Made by a program: the position numbers and the translations under genes. The notes beneath the pieces were generated by a model, which did not search any database, had not been told where the DNA came from, and worked only from the letters and a program-made list of their open reading frames with translations. Shown here piece by piece: positions 1-7,852 of a stretch of 64,000 nucleotides of DNA. The stretch's first letter is position 1. Each line of letters opens with the position of its first letter. This stretch comes from Massilia timonae CCUG 45783 (lineage in GTDB: Bacteria; Pseudomonadota; Gammaproteobacteria; Burkholderiales; Burkholderiaceae_D): the NCBI RefSeq assembly GCF_000315425.1, contig NZ_JH992924.1:308695-372694 (forward strand), written 5' to 3'.

Positions 1-305
1 GCCACGAAGGCCTCGACGATCTGGGCCCAGCTGCGGAACAGGCGCGGCGTCTCGACCTTCAGGCCTTGTTGCTCGAACAGCTTGCGGCCGTGCGCCACCA
101 GCAGCGGGGCGGCGTCGGTGATCGGCAGGTAGCCGATTTTCACCGGCTGGTCGTCGCCCTTGAAGTTCTGCGCCATCGCGTCGCCCGCGAACAGCAGCGG
201 CGACGCCGCCGCGGCGCCGGTCAGGGCCGACATGCGCAGGAAGTCGCGCCGGGTCATGCCGCAATCGCAGTCGGAAGAAGCGCAGATGTGGATCGGGTTG
301 CTCAT
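1..305 (-). CDS. ABC transporter substrate-binding protein, NrtA/CmpA-like, N-terminal part (runs off window)
   Basis: The first 101 codons are visible; the rest lies left of base 1. A twin-arginine signal (TRRDFLRM, about residues 18-25) is followed by an Ala-rich hydrophobic stretch ending near AMAQN. The mature start VKIGYLPITDAAPLLVAHG is typical of the nitrate/sulfonate/bicarbonate binding-protein family (NMT1/NrtA-like), which delivers a small anion or sulfonate to an inner-membrane ABC permease. It follows the ATPase gene on the same strand with about 43 bases between. The substrate cannot be read from this fragment; the neighbouring flavoprotein and AhpD-like genes hint at organosulfur or organonitrogen scavenging (inference). 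The permease gene is not in the window and is expected further left. Confidence 0.85.
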   Translation of the reverse strand, partial: MSNPIHICASSDCDCGMTRRDFLRMSALTGAAAASPLLFAGDAMAQNFKGDDQPVKIGYLPITDAAPLLVAHGRKLFEQQGLKVETPRLFRSWAQIVEAFV

Positions 306-348
306 GGGTTTTCCTTGTTGTTCGTGTTCGTGGTTCGCGCCGCGGCGT

Positions 349-1122
349 TCAGGCGCCTTCGCGCAGCGCCTTGATGATGTCCAGCCGCAGCCCGACCACG
401 CCGTCGGCGTGTTCGTGGCGCGGCCGCGGCAGGTCGACCTTCCACTCGCGCACGATGCGTCCGGGCTGGCCGGCCATCAGCAGGATGCGGTCGGCGACCA
501 GGATCGCCTCGTCGATATCGTGGGTCACCAGCAGGGCGGCGGTATGCCAGCGGTGCACCAGGTCGACCAGCAGGGCCTGCATCTCGGCGCGCGTGATCGC
601 GTCCAGGGCCGAGAACGGCTCGTCGGCGAACAATAGCTCGGGCTGGCGCGCGAGGGCGCGCGCCAGCGCCACGCGCTGGGCCTGGCCGCCGGACAGCTGG
701 GCCGGATAGGCATGCGCGCGCGCCGCCAGGCCGACCGCCTCGATGGCGTCGACCACCCGCTGCTTGCGCGCGTCGCGGGAGATCGCCGGCTGGCGCGCGA
801 AGTCCAGGCCGAAGCCCACATTGCCTTCGACGCTCAGCCAGGGCAGCAGGCTCGGTTGCTGGAACACCAGCGCCGCGCGCGGATGCGGGGCCAGGAGCGG
901 TTCGCCCAAAAAGCTGACCTGTCCGGCCTGGGCCGGGCTGAGGCCGGCCAGGCCGCGCAGCAGGGTCGATTTGCCGCAGCCGCTGCCGCCCAGCAGGCAC
1001 ACGATCTCGCGCCTGTCGATGGTGAGAGAGATATTGTCGACCACGGTCTTGCCGCCGTAGCCGATGCGCAGGCCGGAGGCCGACAGCGCGGTCGCGCCTG
1101 GTTCGAGCACGGGCGCCGTCAT
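349..1122 (-). CDS. ABC transporter ATP-binding protein (nitrate/sulfonate/taurine type)
   Basis: A 257-residue ATPase of the SsuB/TauB/NrtD class that powers import of a small anion or sulfonate. Walker A GGSGCGKS lies at about residues 45-52, the signature LSGGQ at 143-147, Walker B LLFADEP at 163-169 and the H-loop His near 201. The chosen ATG at 1122 overlaps the stop of the upstream gene by four bases (ATGA), so the two are translationally coupled. Longer open frames upstream are read-through of the neighbour in another frame. Length and motifs are normal for the family. It probably partners the truncated binding protein at 1-305. Confidence 0.93.
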   Translation of the reverse strand: MTAPVLEPGATALSASGLRIGYGGKTVVDNISLTIDRREIVCLLGGSGCGKSTLLRGLAGLSPAQAGQVSFLGEPLLAPHPRAALVFQQPSLLPWLSVEGNVGFGLDFARQPAISRDARKQRVVDAIEAVGLAARAHAYPAQLSGGQAQRVALARALARQPELLFADEPFSALDAITRAEMQALLVDLVHRWHTAALLVTHDIDEAILVADRILLMAGQPGRIVREWKVDLPRPRHEHADGVVGLRLDIIKALREGA

Positions 1123-2216
1123 GCCGCGGCGTGCTTCGCGAGTTCGACCTGCAGCTGGGTCAGGCTCGGGGTGACGATCGGGATGAAGGCTGATTCGCGC
1201 CAGCGGCGCGCGAAGCTGCGGTCGCGGTCGACCAGGTAGGCGCGGCCGCCGCTGGCTTGCAGCTCGAGCATCACGGCTTGCTGGACGCTTTCGGCCAGCG
1301 CGATGCGCAGCCTGAACATCGGCGCCGCGGCGGTCTTGAAGCGGCCGTCGGCCACGCCATCCTTCAGCTGCGTGACCAGGTCTTCCAATGCCACCTGCTG
1401 GCCCACGATACGCTCGAGCAGGGGGCCGCGCATGGCGGTCGACAGGCTGTGCGCCGCGCGCAGGCTGGCGCGCGCCAGGCCGATCGACAGGCCGCACTGC
1501 AGGCCCAGGAAGGACGGACGCACGCCCGGCAGCCAGGCGCGCGCGTTCGGATGCAGCACTTCGCCTTCGCCGATCTGCACGCCCTCGATCTTGACGGCGG
1601 CGGTATTGCTGCCGCGCAGGGCCATCAGTTCGAGGTCGGGGCTGCGCGTGACGCCGGCGCCGTCGCTGACGAAGGCGACCACCGCGGGCGGCAGCTCGCC
1701 GGCGGAGTTGACGGCGGCGGCGGCGATGAAGCCTTCCTTGCGCAGGTTGGTGATCCAGGCCAGCGAACCGTCGAGCTGCCAGCCTTGTTCGTTGGGGGTG
1801 GCCGTGATCTGCAGCGACTCGATCCCGGACAGGAATTTCATCGCGTTTGACAGGCCGGTCGCGCCGGCGAATTCGCCGCGCATCAGCGGGCCGATCCAGC
1901 GTGCGCGCATGGCCTCGTTCGGGCTTTGCAGCAGGTACTCGATGAAGGTGCGCTGGCCCCAGAACACGAAGGCCGCGGTGACCGAATATTCGGCCACGGC
2001 GGCGATGGCGTCGATCGCATCGATCGTGGCGCCGCCGCTGCCGCCCAGTTCCTGCGGTACGCCCACGGCGAACAGGCCGGCGCCGGCCAGGCGCGGCACG
2101 ACTTCGCTCGCCAGCTCGGGCGTGCTGTCGAGCTGGTCGGCGTTGGCCTGCAGCCAGTCAGTCAGCTCCGCGGGCAGAGTCACGGCAGAGCGTGTCGTTT
2201 GTTCGCCGACCGACAT
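1119..2216 (-). CDS. acyl-CoA dehydrogenase-family flavoprotein (possible monooxygenase, SfnB/DszC-like)
   Basis: A 365-residue protein with the acyl-CoA dehydrogenase fold: a helical N-terminal domain (EVVPRLAGAGLFAVGVPQ), a central beta domain (FAGATGLSNAM) and a C-terminal helical domain (LELQASGGRAYLVDRD). Members placed beside sulfonate/nitrate-type ABC transporters are often flavin-dependent oxygenases or desulfurising enzymes rather than beta-oxidation enzymes. That reading is inference from context. No fatty-acid gene is nearby. The ATG at 2216 shares one base with the stop of the upstream gene (TGATG), which fixes the start. It is probably cytoplasmic. Confidence 0.82.
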   Translation of the reverse strand: MSVGEQTTRSAVTLPAELTDWLQANADQLDSTPELASEVVPRLAGAGLFAVGVPQELGGSGGATIDAIDAIAAVAEYSVTAAFVFWGQRTFIEYLLQSPNEAMRARWIGPLMRGEFAGATGLSNAMKFLSGIESLQITATPNEQGWQLDGSLAWITNLRKEGFIAAAAVNSAGELPPAVVAFVSDGAGVTRSPDLELMALRGSNTAAVKIEGVQIGEGEVLHPNARAWLPGVRPSFLGLQCGLSIGLARASLRAAHSLSTAMRGPLLERIVGQQVALEDLVTQLKDGVADGRFKTAAAPMFRLRIALAESVQQAVMLELQASGGRAYLVDRDRSFARRWRESAFIPIVTPSLTQLQVELAKHAAA

Positions 2217-2770
2217 CAGATGGCTCCGCTGGCGAAGGGCTGCAGCTGCGGGTTGATCGCGCTGCCGGCCAGGGTGTTGGCGAAGTTGCACAGGGTGGCC
2301 AGGCTGATGCCCAGCACGACTTCCAGCGCCTGCTGGTCGTTGTAGCCGGCGGCCTTGAAGGCGGCCAGGGCGTCGTCGCTCACGCCGCCGCGGGTGGCGA
2401 TGACGGCTTCCGAGAAGCGGCGCACGGCGTCGAGCCTGGCGTCGCCGGTATCCTGGCCTTGCTGCATGGCGCGGACGGTCTCGACCGGCAGCTGGGCTTT
2501 CTTGAGGGCGATGGCGGTGTGGCCGGCGATGCAGAAGTCGCAGCCGTGGATGCGGGCGGCGGTGATCTGCACCACTTCGCGTTCCGGCAGGGTGAGGCTG
2601 GTCTCGGCATTGATGCCGGACACCGTCATATAGGTCTGCAGCGCTTGCGGCGAATTGGCCAGCACGCCGATCAGGTTCGGCAGGAAGCCGTTGTTGGCGA
2701 CGGCCTTGTCCACGAAAGGACGGCTGCCTTCAGGCGCGGTTTCTTGGGTATGCAGGGTCAGGCGGGACAT
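2216..2770 (-). CDS. carboxymuconolactone decarboxylase / AhpD-like protein
   Basis: A 184-residue AhpD/CMD-fold protein. The redox motif is visible as Cys77-Asp-Phe-Cys80 followed by His84, preceded by a conserved glutamate stretch (LPEREVV). The CxxC-His arrangement is that of the AhpD family, whose members reduce peroxides or recycle redox partners. The ATG at 2770 was chosen because a purine-rich AGAGAGA ribosome site lies just upstream; a TTG 18 bases earlier is less likely. It is the first of four coupled genes (this one, the flavoprotein, the ATPase and the binding protein). Pairing of a CMD protein with a flavoprotein is recurrent in scavenging operons (family knowledge). The substrate is unknown. 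Confidence 0.85.
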   Translation of the reverse strand: MSRLTLHTQETAPEGSRPFVDKAVANNGFLPNLIGVLANSPQALQTYMTVSGINAETSLTLPEREVVQITAARIHGCDFCIAGHTAIALKKAQLPVETVRAMQQGQDTGDARLDAVRRFSEAVIATRGGVSDDALAAFKAAGYNDQQALEVVLGISLATLCNFANTLAGSAINPQLQPFASGAI

Positions 2771-2801
2771 GGCGGATCTCTCTATCAAAGCGTTGGGTCC
2801 G

Positions 2802-3833
2802 TTATTTTAGCGGCGATTGAAAAACACGTTTGGACACGCCCGTCCTTGTTTTCTGCTCGATCGTCCGAATCGGCCCGGCATCCGGTGTCTTGACGTGGAT
2901 GTGCCGGCCGCGCCGGAAGGTGCCCGGATGCTCGCCCATCACCTTGTGGAAGGCGCGCGAAAAGGCGGCGTACGAGCTGTAGCCGACGTGGCCGGCGGTG
3001 CGCTCGACCGTCTCGCCGCCGTGCAGGCGCTGGGCCGCGATCTTCATGCGCAGCAGCAACAGGAACTGCGCCGGCGCCTGGCCGCTGGCCTCGCTGAAGT
3101 GTTTATAGAAGCTCGAACGCGACATATGGGCCGCGCGCGCCATGTTCTCGGTCGACCAGTCCTGGCCGGGCTCCTGCATCATGCGGTCGAGCAGGGGCGA
3201 GAACTCGGGCCGGCTGGCCACGGCCAGCAGGCCGGTGGCGATGTCCTGCTGGCGCGCCACGTGGCGAATGACATAGAAGAACATCAGCTCGGCCAGGCGC
3301 GCCACCAGCGGCGACGGCGCGTCGGGGTCGCGCGGCGGCTCCAGCAGGATCAGTTCGAACAGCGCGTTCAGGGCCTGCAGCGACGGGTCGTCGGCGCGCA
3401 GCACCAGGCTGTCCGGGAAGGAATCGGCGATCAGCGTGCTGAGCGCACTGCGAAAGTGGAAGAAGCCGCAGGCGAGGGCGGTGGCGTCCGGCGCCGCCTG
3501 GCCGAGCTGCTGCATCGGCATGCCGGAACGGGCGCTGGCCGGGTCGGGATCGGGACTCAGGAAGTGCGGCGTGTCGCGCAGCAGGAACACGCCGTCGCGC
3601 GCGCCCAGGCGCACCGGCGCGCGGCCCGCGACGTGCAGGTAGCACTCGCCATGCAGCACCAGGTGAAAGCTGCCCAGGCCGCGACCGGCGGTGGACGCCT
3701 GCCAGCGGCCGCAGTACTGGCCGAGGTGAAAGACCGTCGCTTCGAGCTGCACGCTGTCGATCAGCCAGTGCACCAGGCGGTCGGCATTGTCGGTGGCTGC
3801 GTGGGTGTCGGAAGTAGAGGCGGAATGATTCAC
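2802..3833 (-). CDS. AraC-family transcriptional regulator with cupin N-domain
   Basis: A 343-residue protein. The N-terminal half (about residues 25-200) is a cupin-type ligand-binding domain (VFHLGQYCGRWQAS, FHLVLHGECYLHVAG). The C-terminal part (about 220-315) is the double helix-turn-helix of the AraC family (MARAAHMSRSSFYKHF, then GYSSYAAFSRAFHKVMG). It lies 31 bases upstream of the AhpD-like gene on the same strand and could control that operon. The C-terminal tail after the helix-turn-helix is about 25 residues longer than usual and basic. The inducer is unknown. Confidence 0.9.
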   Translation of the reverse strand: MNHSASTSDTHAATDNADRLVHWLIDSVQLEATVFHLGQYCGRWQASTAGRGLGSFHLVLHGECYLHVAGRAPVRLGARDGVFLLRDTPHFLSPDPDPASARSGMPMQQLGQAAPDATALACGFFHFRSALSTLIADSFPDSLVLRADDPSLQALNALFELILLEPPRDPDAPSPLVARLAELMFFYVIRHVARQQDIATGLLAVASRPEFSPLLDRMMQEPGQDWSTENMARAAHMSRSSFYKHFSEASGQAPAQFLLLLRMKIAAQRLHGGETVERTAGHVGYSSYAAFSRAFHKVMGEHPGTFRRGRHIHVKTPDAGPIRTIEQKTRTGVSKRVFQSPLK

Positions 3834-3903
3834 TCAGCCATTATCGACGGCGCCCGTCCAGGGGCCTACGAACAAAAGCTGATATGCAAATAAGAAAAAC
3901 GTC

Positions 3904-4161
3904 TTAGAAGTACACCGTCACGCGACGGGCGTCGGGGTCGGCGCTGCGTTGCGAAGGCGCGCCCTGGGCGTCGAGCAGGTAGGGCGTGCTCGGGCTGGCG
4001 CAGGCGACGTCGACCGCGCCGGTGACACGCACCGAGCAGGTGGCGACGATCTCGAAGCGCGCTTCGAAGCTGGCCGATGCGATGCGCGCGTCCGCCACGG
4101 CCGGCAGGGCCAGGGTGACGGCGGCCAGGCTGGCCGCGAGAAGACGGGATGCGCGCAACAT
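3904..4161 (-). CDS. small secreted protein, hypothetical (spore-coat-U-like style)
   Basis: An 85-residue protein with a clear signal peptide (MLRASRLLAASLAAVTLALP, cleavage near ADA). The mature part has two cysteines and a pattern (FEIVATCSV, then DVACASPSTPYLLDAQG) resembling the start of spore-coat-U/Csu-type secreted domains. It is much shorter than a full domain of about 150 residues. The ATG at 4161 is preferred; a TTG nine bases upstream is possible. No strong ribosome site is seen. It may be a degraded remnant or a small periplasmic protein. Confidence 0.5.
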   Translation of the reverse strand: MLRASRLLAASLAAVTLALPAVADARIASASFEARFEIVATCSVRVTGAVDVACASPSTPYLLDAQGAPSQRSADPDARRVTVYF

Positions 4162-4389
4162 GATGAACAAAGCCGAACATTACCGGATAAATATGCGATG
4201 AATTCATCATAGCGGCTTTACTGGCGGCTTGCGCGCGGTGCTGTCGGAATCGGTCAGCTCGTCGCCGCAGGCGGTTTTTTGGTTTTGCGGGATTGCCGGG
4301 GCGCCCGACCGTGATGGGCAGACCCAGGGGTGTCCCTGAGTCTCATTGCGTTGTCAGAATTGTTCGGATTTGCAGAATCGACGGAAGAA

Positions 4390-4407
4390 TTAGAGAGTTG
4401 TCTCTAA
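4390..4407 (-). terminator. weak hairpin downstream of the receiver gene
   Basis: TTAGAGA and TCTCTAA form a perfect 7-bp stem around a GTTG loop, about 40 bases past the stop of the response-regulator gene at 4448-4813. On the minus strand it is followed by TTCTTCC rather than a clean U-run, so terminator function is only possible. Confidence 0.35.
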
Positions 4408-4417
4408 AAGAAACTTC

Positions 4418-4436
4418 TGTTTCTTTACGTCAACAT
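4418..4436 (+). repeat. copy 1 of a 19-base repeat flanking the two response-regulator genes
   Basis: TGTTTCTTTACGTCAACAT here matches TGTTTCTTTACGTCAATAT at 5851-5869 in 18 of 19 bases, in the same orientation. The copies lie on either side of the response-regulator pair. Function unknown. Confidence 0.6.
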
Positions 4437-4447
4437 CATGGCGCGAT

Positions 4448-4813
4448 TCAGGCGAGCAGGCTGCGCACCGCGTCGAGCAATTCCAGCGGACTGAACGGCT
4501 TGACCACGTACAGGTCGGCCCCGGCCGCCATGCCGGCCGCGATATCGCTTTGCTGGCCGCAGGCCGACAACAGGATGACCTTGGTTGCCGCATGGCGCGG
4601 ATCGCGCCGCAGCTCGGCGCACACGTCGAGGCCGCTGGCGCCGGGGCCGAGCCAGATGTCGAGCACGACCAGGTCGGGACCTTCGTCGGCGAGCCGGGCC
4701 AGGGCCTGCTCGGCATTGGCCGCTTCGACGATGCGTCCGAGGGATTGCAGGGTGAGCGAGATCAGCAGGCGCAGCTCGTCCTGGTCGTCGACGACGAGAA
4801 TCGTCCTGCTCAT
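4448..4813 (-). CDS. stand-alone response-regulator receiver protein
   Basis: A 121-residue CheY-like receiver domain with no output domain. The acidic pocket (Asp9, Asp10), phospho-acceptor Asp52 (LVVLDIWLG), Ser83 and Lys105 (VVKPFSP) are all present, so phosphorylation should be possible. Such proteins act through protein-protein contact or phosphorelay. It lies 116 bases downstream of another response regulator on the same strand, suggesting a shared pathway. The cognate kinase is not in the window. The ATG at 4813 gives the canonical MSRTILVVDDQ start. Confidence 0.9.
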   Translation of the reverse strand: MSRTILVVDDQDELRLLISLTLQSLGRIVEAANAEQALARLADEGPDLVVLDIWLGPGASGLDVCAELRRDPRHAATKVILLSACGQQSDIAAGMAAGADLYVVKPFSPLELLDAVRSLLA

Positions 4814-4929
4814 GGTCTTGTTCGCGCCGCGAAGGGCGGCGGGGTGGTTGCTTGCAGCGACGGGAATGCGGACATGACAGCTCCCTGACAGGCCGGACGC
4901 GCGCCGCGCCGGTGGGTCAGCATAGCAGC

Positions 4930-5556
4930 TTACGCGCGCACCAGGCCGTTCTCGACGGCGCCGCGCAGTTCGCCGAACGGCACCGGCTTGGGAAACACCG
5001 GGATGTCGGCGGGCAGGCCCATGGCCTTGATCGTCGCACGGTCCAGGCCGCTGACGACGATCATGTTCATGCCGGCCGTGCCGCTGTCTTCGCGCAGGGT
5101 GCGGATCATGCGGAAGCCGTCCATGCCCGGCATGTTCAGGTCGCTCACCAGGAGGTCGGGGCGCTGCTCGCCGATGCGGATCAGGGCTTCGAAGCCGTTG
5201 TTCGCCTTGACCACTTCGAGGTCCAGGCCCCAGCCCGCCATCTCGAGTTCGTACAGGCGCAGCATCAGGGGATCGTCGTCGACCACCAGCACGCGCGGCT
5301 TGCCCGGCGCCGGCGCGCTGGCCGGCGCCGGCGGGGCGCCGATGGCGATGCGGCGGCCGTCGACCAGGCGGTTCACCGATTCCACCGTGATGCGGCGATG
5401 GCCGCCGGCAGTGCGCCAGGCCTGCAGCGTGCCGTTTTCCACCCACAGCTGCACCGTGCGGTGCGAGACGCCCAGGGTGGCCGCGGCCTCCTTGGTCGAG
5501 CAATAGTCCGCGGCATTGTAGGTCGCTGCCGGCTGCAGGTCGGTTGGGGTGTTCAT
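4930..5556 (-). CDS. response regulator with N-terminal MerR/excisionase-type HTH
   Basis: A 208-residue protein with reversed architecture. Residues about 18-65 are a helix-turn-helix of the excisionase/MerR type (YCSTKEAAATLGVSHRTVQLW, then TAGGHRRI). A Pro/Ala linker (73-86) follows, then a receiver domain (87-208) with Asp93-95, phospho-acceptor Asp139 (LLVSDLNMPG), Ser169 and Lys190. DNA binding is presumably controlled by phosphorylation. HTH-first, receiver-last order is a recognised but uncommon layout, seen in Oxalobacteraceae (family memory). It is transcribed away from mraZ, with a 631-base gap upstream. Confidence 0.9.
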   Translation of the reverse strand: MNTPTDLQPAATYNAADYCSTKEAAATLGVSHRTVQLWVENGTLQAWRTAGGHRRITVESVNRLVDGRRIAIGAPPAPASAPAPGKPRVLVVDDDPLMLRLYELEMAGWGLDLEVVKANNGFEALIRIGEQRPDLLVSDLNMPGMDGFRMIRTLREDSGTAGMNMIVVSGLDRATIKAMGLPADIPVFPKPVPFGELRGAVENGLVRA

Positions 5557-6048
5557 ATTTTCCGATATTACGTTTTTAGTTTCCCAAAGTCAAAATAGTT
5601 AACTGTGGATAGTGCGTAGTGCGCAACATTTGTAAGCATCTGCATGCCGGGCGCGCGCAGGCGTGGGTCATCCGCGCGGCGCTTCTGCTAAGGTGGCAAG
5701 TCGCTGCTGGTCAGCGTCGGCGACGGCGCAGCGCTGTTGCAGGCCCTGTACCGGACCGCGCCGGCCGGGGCCGCGCGTGGGAATGCACTGAAAAGCGCGA
5801 TCCTCGCCAATGACTGGATGCCCATACAGCAGTCGGTCGACCTCAACAGTTGTTTCTTTACGTCAATATTTTTCTTCTATTTGACGTTGCTCAAACGTAA
5901 ACATCGTCTTTACAACTCAGGCCTTTCCTTCACTCCTACGGCTAAGTCCCTAATTTTACGGGACATTTTGTTGCGTTGTGTGCGCTGCACCTGCGCCTAA
6001 GTCCTTGGTTTCATTGGAAAAAGTCGATTTCGTCAATCGTGAATTCGC
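5557..6048. other. gene-free stretch between the response regulators and mraZ
   Basis: No convincing gene. About 5700-5835 has GC-rich, coding-like composition in one frame, starting right after a stop and lacking a start codon or ribosome site, so it may be an old gene remnant. About 5845-6045 is AT-rich and contains ACGTCAA (5860-5866) and TTGACGT (5881-5887) as an inverted pair, plus the second copy of a 19-base repeat (5851-5869). Confidence 0.5.
5851..5869 (+). repeat. copy 2 of the 19-base repeat flanking the response regulators
   Basis: TGTTTCTTTACGTCAATAT matches 4418-4436 with one difference. This copy includes the left arm of an ACGTCAA/TTGACGT inverted pair, which suggests a protein-binding site rather than chance (inference). 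Confidence 0.6.
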
Positions 6049-6077
6049 TTGACCGTCAACATTGCTTCCACTAAAGT
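6049..6077 (+). promoter_or_regulatory. candidate sigma-70 promoter of mraZ / dcw cluster
   Basis: TTGACC (6049-6054), a 17-base spacer and TAAAGT (6072-6077) resemble -35 and -10 elements. The expected start is near 6084, inside the MraZ box array, as expected for the autoregulated mraZ promoter. No transcript data. Confidence 0.55.
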
Positions 6078-6122
6078 GGGAAACGGTGTGAAAAAGTGTC
6101 GATTTGTGGGAGGGTTGTGGGG
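6077..6122 (+). promoter_or_regulatory. candidate MraZ-binding direct repeats (TGGGN boxes, about 10-base period)
   Basis: TGGGA at 6077, TGTGA at 6087, TGTCG at 6097, TGGGA at 6107 and TGGGG at 6118 are spaced 10, 10, 10 and 11 bases. MraZ is known to bind TGGGN repeats separated by five bases upstream of its own gene, so this array is the expected autoregulatory operator. The two central boxes are degenerate. Confidence 0.65.
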
Positions 6123-6187
6123 TAATTCCTTCGGCTCCCGGCGCCCGACAAACATCGGCAAATAACTCTCCAAAGCTAGGTAAATAC

Positions 6188-6616
6188 GTGTTCCAGGGCG
6201 CGTCCGCGATCAATCTCGATGCAAAAGGCCGAATGTCGATTCCGGCCAAGCACCGTGACGCCCTTACGCTTCAGTGCGAGGGCCGCATGACCTTGACCAA
6301 ACACCCCCATGGTTGCCTCCTCTTTTTCCCGCGCCCGGTATGGGAAGAGCACCGCAAACAGATCGCTGCCTGGCCCATGTCGGCCCGCGCGTGGCAGCGC
6401 ATTTTCCTCGGCAACGCCGTCGATGTCGAGCTCGACAGCGCCGGCCGCGTGCTGATCTCGCCCGAACTGCGTGCCGCGGTCGGGCTCGAGAAGGAAGTGA
6501 TGATGCTCGGCATGGGCACCCACTTCGAAATCTGGAATGCCGCCAAGCTGGCCGAGGACGAGGCCGAGGCCGTCGCCGGTGGCATGCCCGATGTTCTTTC
6601 CAATTTCTCTTTCTGA
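6188..6616 (+). CDS. mraZ: transcriptional regulator MraZ
   Basis: A 142-residue protein made of two tandem SpoVT/AbrB-like domains. The first contains [17 protein letters not shown] and the second [19 protein letters not shown], both family hallmarks. MraZ is a DNA-binding repressor of the dcw cluster. The GTG at 6188 ([10 protein letters not shown]) gives the canonical N-terminus and has AGG a few bases upstream; in-frame upstream extension has no family support. It is the first gene of the division and wall operon, preceded by a candidate promoter and TGGGN boxes. Confidence 0.95.
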   Translation: MFQGASAINLDAKGRMSIPAKHRDALTLQCEGRMTLTKHPHGCLLFFPRPVWEEHRKQIAAWPMSARAWQRIFLGNAVDVELDSAGRVLISPELRAAVGLEKEVMMLGMGTHFEIWNAAKLAEDEAEAVAGGMPDVLSNFSF

Positions 6617-6623
6617 GGCGCCG

Positions 6624-7583
6624 ATGACGGATTCCTTGACGGTGCCTATGTACCAGCATCGAACGGTGCTGCTTGACGAAGCGGTCGATGCGCTCAACCT
6701 CGCGGGCGCACGCGCTGACGGCATCTATATAGATGGCACTTTCGGACGGGGCGGTCACAGCCGCCTGTTGTTGTCGCGCCTGGGCCCGCAAGGGCGCCTG
6801 ATCGCGTTCGACAAGGATCCGCAAGCGATTGCCACAGCATCACACATCGACGATCCGCGCTTCGCGATCGTCCACGACAGCTTTGCAACGATGCACGACG
6901 CGCTGGCCGCGCGCGGCATCCCCCGGGTCGACGGCATCCTGCTCGACCTGGGCATCTCGTCGCCCCAGGTGGACGACGCCAGCCGCGGCTTCAGCTTCCG
7001 CAACGATGGCCCGCTCGACATGCGCATGGACACCACGCGCGGCATGTCGGCGGCCGAGTGGATAGCGAGCGCGGAGCAACTTCAATTGGAAAAGGTGATA
7101 CGCGATTATGGAGAAGAGCGGTATGCTTTTCAGATTGCAAAGGCGATTGTTGCTCGCCGCGCAGTCGAACCGATTTCAGGCACACGACAGCTTGCCGCAA
7201 TCGTGGCAAGCGCGGTCAAGGGCCGCGAAAAAGGCAAGGACCCGGCAACCAGGACCTTTCAGGCTATCCGGATTTTCATCAATAAGGAGCTTGAGGACCT
7301 CGAGGCAGGACTGACGGCCGCCTACGGCATGCTGGCGCCGGGCGCGCGCATGTCCGTGATTTCCTTCCACTCGCTGGAAGACCGCATGGTCAAGCAGTTC
7401 CTCGCCTCCAAGGCCAAGGTCGAACAACCCGACCGCCGCCTGCCGATCCGCGCCGTCGACCTGCCGCAGCCCGAGATGCGGCTGATCGACAAGATCAAGC
7501 CGAGCGACACCGAGGTGCAGGAGAACCCGCGCGCCCGCTCGGCGGTGCTGCGCGTGGCCGAACGCCTGGGGACGGCTGCATGA
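6624..7583 (+). CDS. rsmH: 16S rRNA (cytosine(1402)-N(4))-methyltransferase RsmH
   Basis: A 319-residue SAM-dependent methyltransferase (old name MraW) that N4-methylates C1402 of 16S rRNA. The SAM-binding region [13 protein letters not shown], the [13 protein letters not shown] motif, and C-terminal [14 protein letters not shown] and [15 protein letters not shown] are all present. The ATG at 6624 lies just after GAGG overlapping the mraZ stop, a natural ribosome site. The end overlaps ftsL by four bases. Confidence 0.97.
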   Translation: MTDSLTVPMYQHRTVLLDEAVDALNLAGARADGIYIDGTFGRGGHSRLLLSRLGPQGRLIAFDKDPQAIATASHIDDPRFAIVHDSFATMHDALAARGIPRVDGILLDLGISSPQVDDASRGFSFRNDGPLDMRMDTTRGMSAAEWIASAEQLQLEKVIRDYGEERYAFQIAKAIVARRAVEPISGTRQLAAIVASAVKGREKGKDPATRTFQAIRIFINKELEDLEAGLTAAYGMLAPGARMSVISFHSLEDRMVKQFLASKAKVEQPDRRLPIRAVDLPQPEMRLIDKIKPSDTEVQENPRARSAVLRVAERLGTAA

Positions 7584-7852
7584 GCGTCAAGCTGAACGTC
7601 TTGCTCACCGCCTTGCTGGTGGGCTGCGCGCTATCGGTCGTCAACGCCCGCTACCAGGCGCGCCACCTGCTCATCGAGCTCGAGCGCCTGCAGCAGCACG
7701 CGCGCCAGCTCGACATCGACTGGGACCAGCTCCAGCTCGACCAGTCGCGCCTGGCCAAGAACGAGCGCATCGAGCAGATCGCCCGTTCGCAGCTCGAGAT
7801 GGCGCCATTGAGCCCGGCCCGGACCCAGTACCTGACCGAGGGCGCCCCATGA
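7580..7852 (+). CDS. ftsL: cell division protein FtsL
   Basis: A 90-residue single-pass inner-membrane protein: a short cytoplasmic start, a membrane segment ([17 protein letters not shown]) and a periplasmic heptad-rich region ([19 protein letters not shown]) suited to coiled-coil pairing with FtsB. It forms the FtsQLB divisome complex. Four-base overlaps with both rsmH and ftsI indicate coupling. Position in the dcw order supports the call more than sequence does, since FtsL is poorly conserved. Confidence 0.92.
   Translation: MSVKLNVLLTALLVGCALSVVNARYQARHLLIELERLQQHARQLDIDWDQLQLDQSRLAKNERIEQIARSQLEMAPLSPARTQYLTEGAP

Noticed and set aside
5590..5610. A DnaA-box-like TGTGGATAG near 5605, considered as part of an origin
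   Set aside because: A single imperfect box with no cluster, no AT-rich unwinding region design and no dnaA or dnaN nearby.
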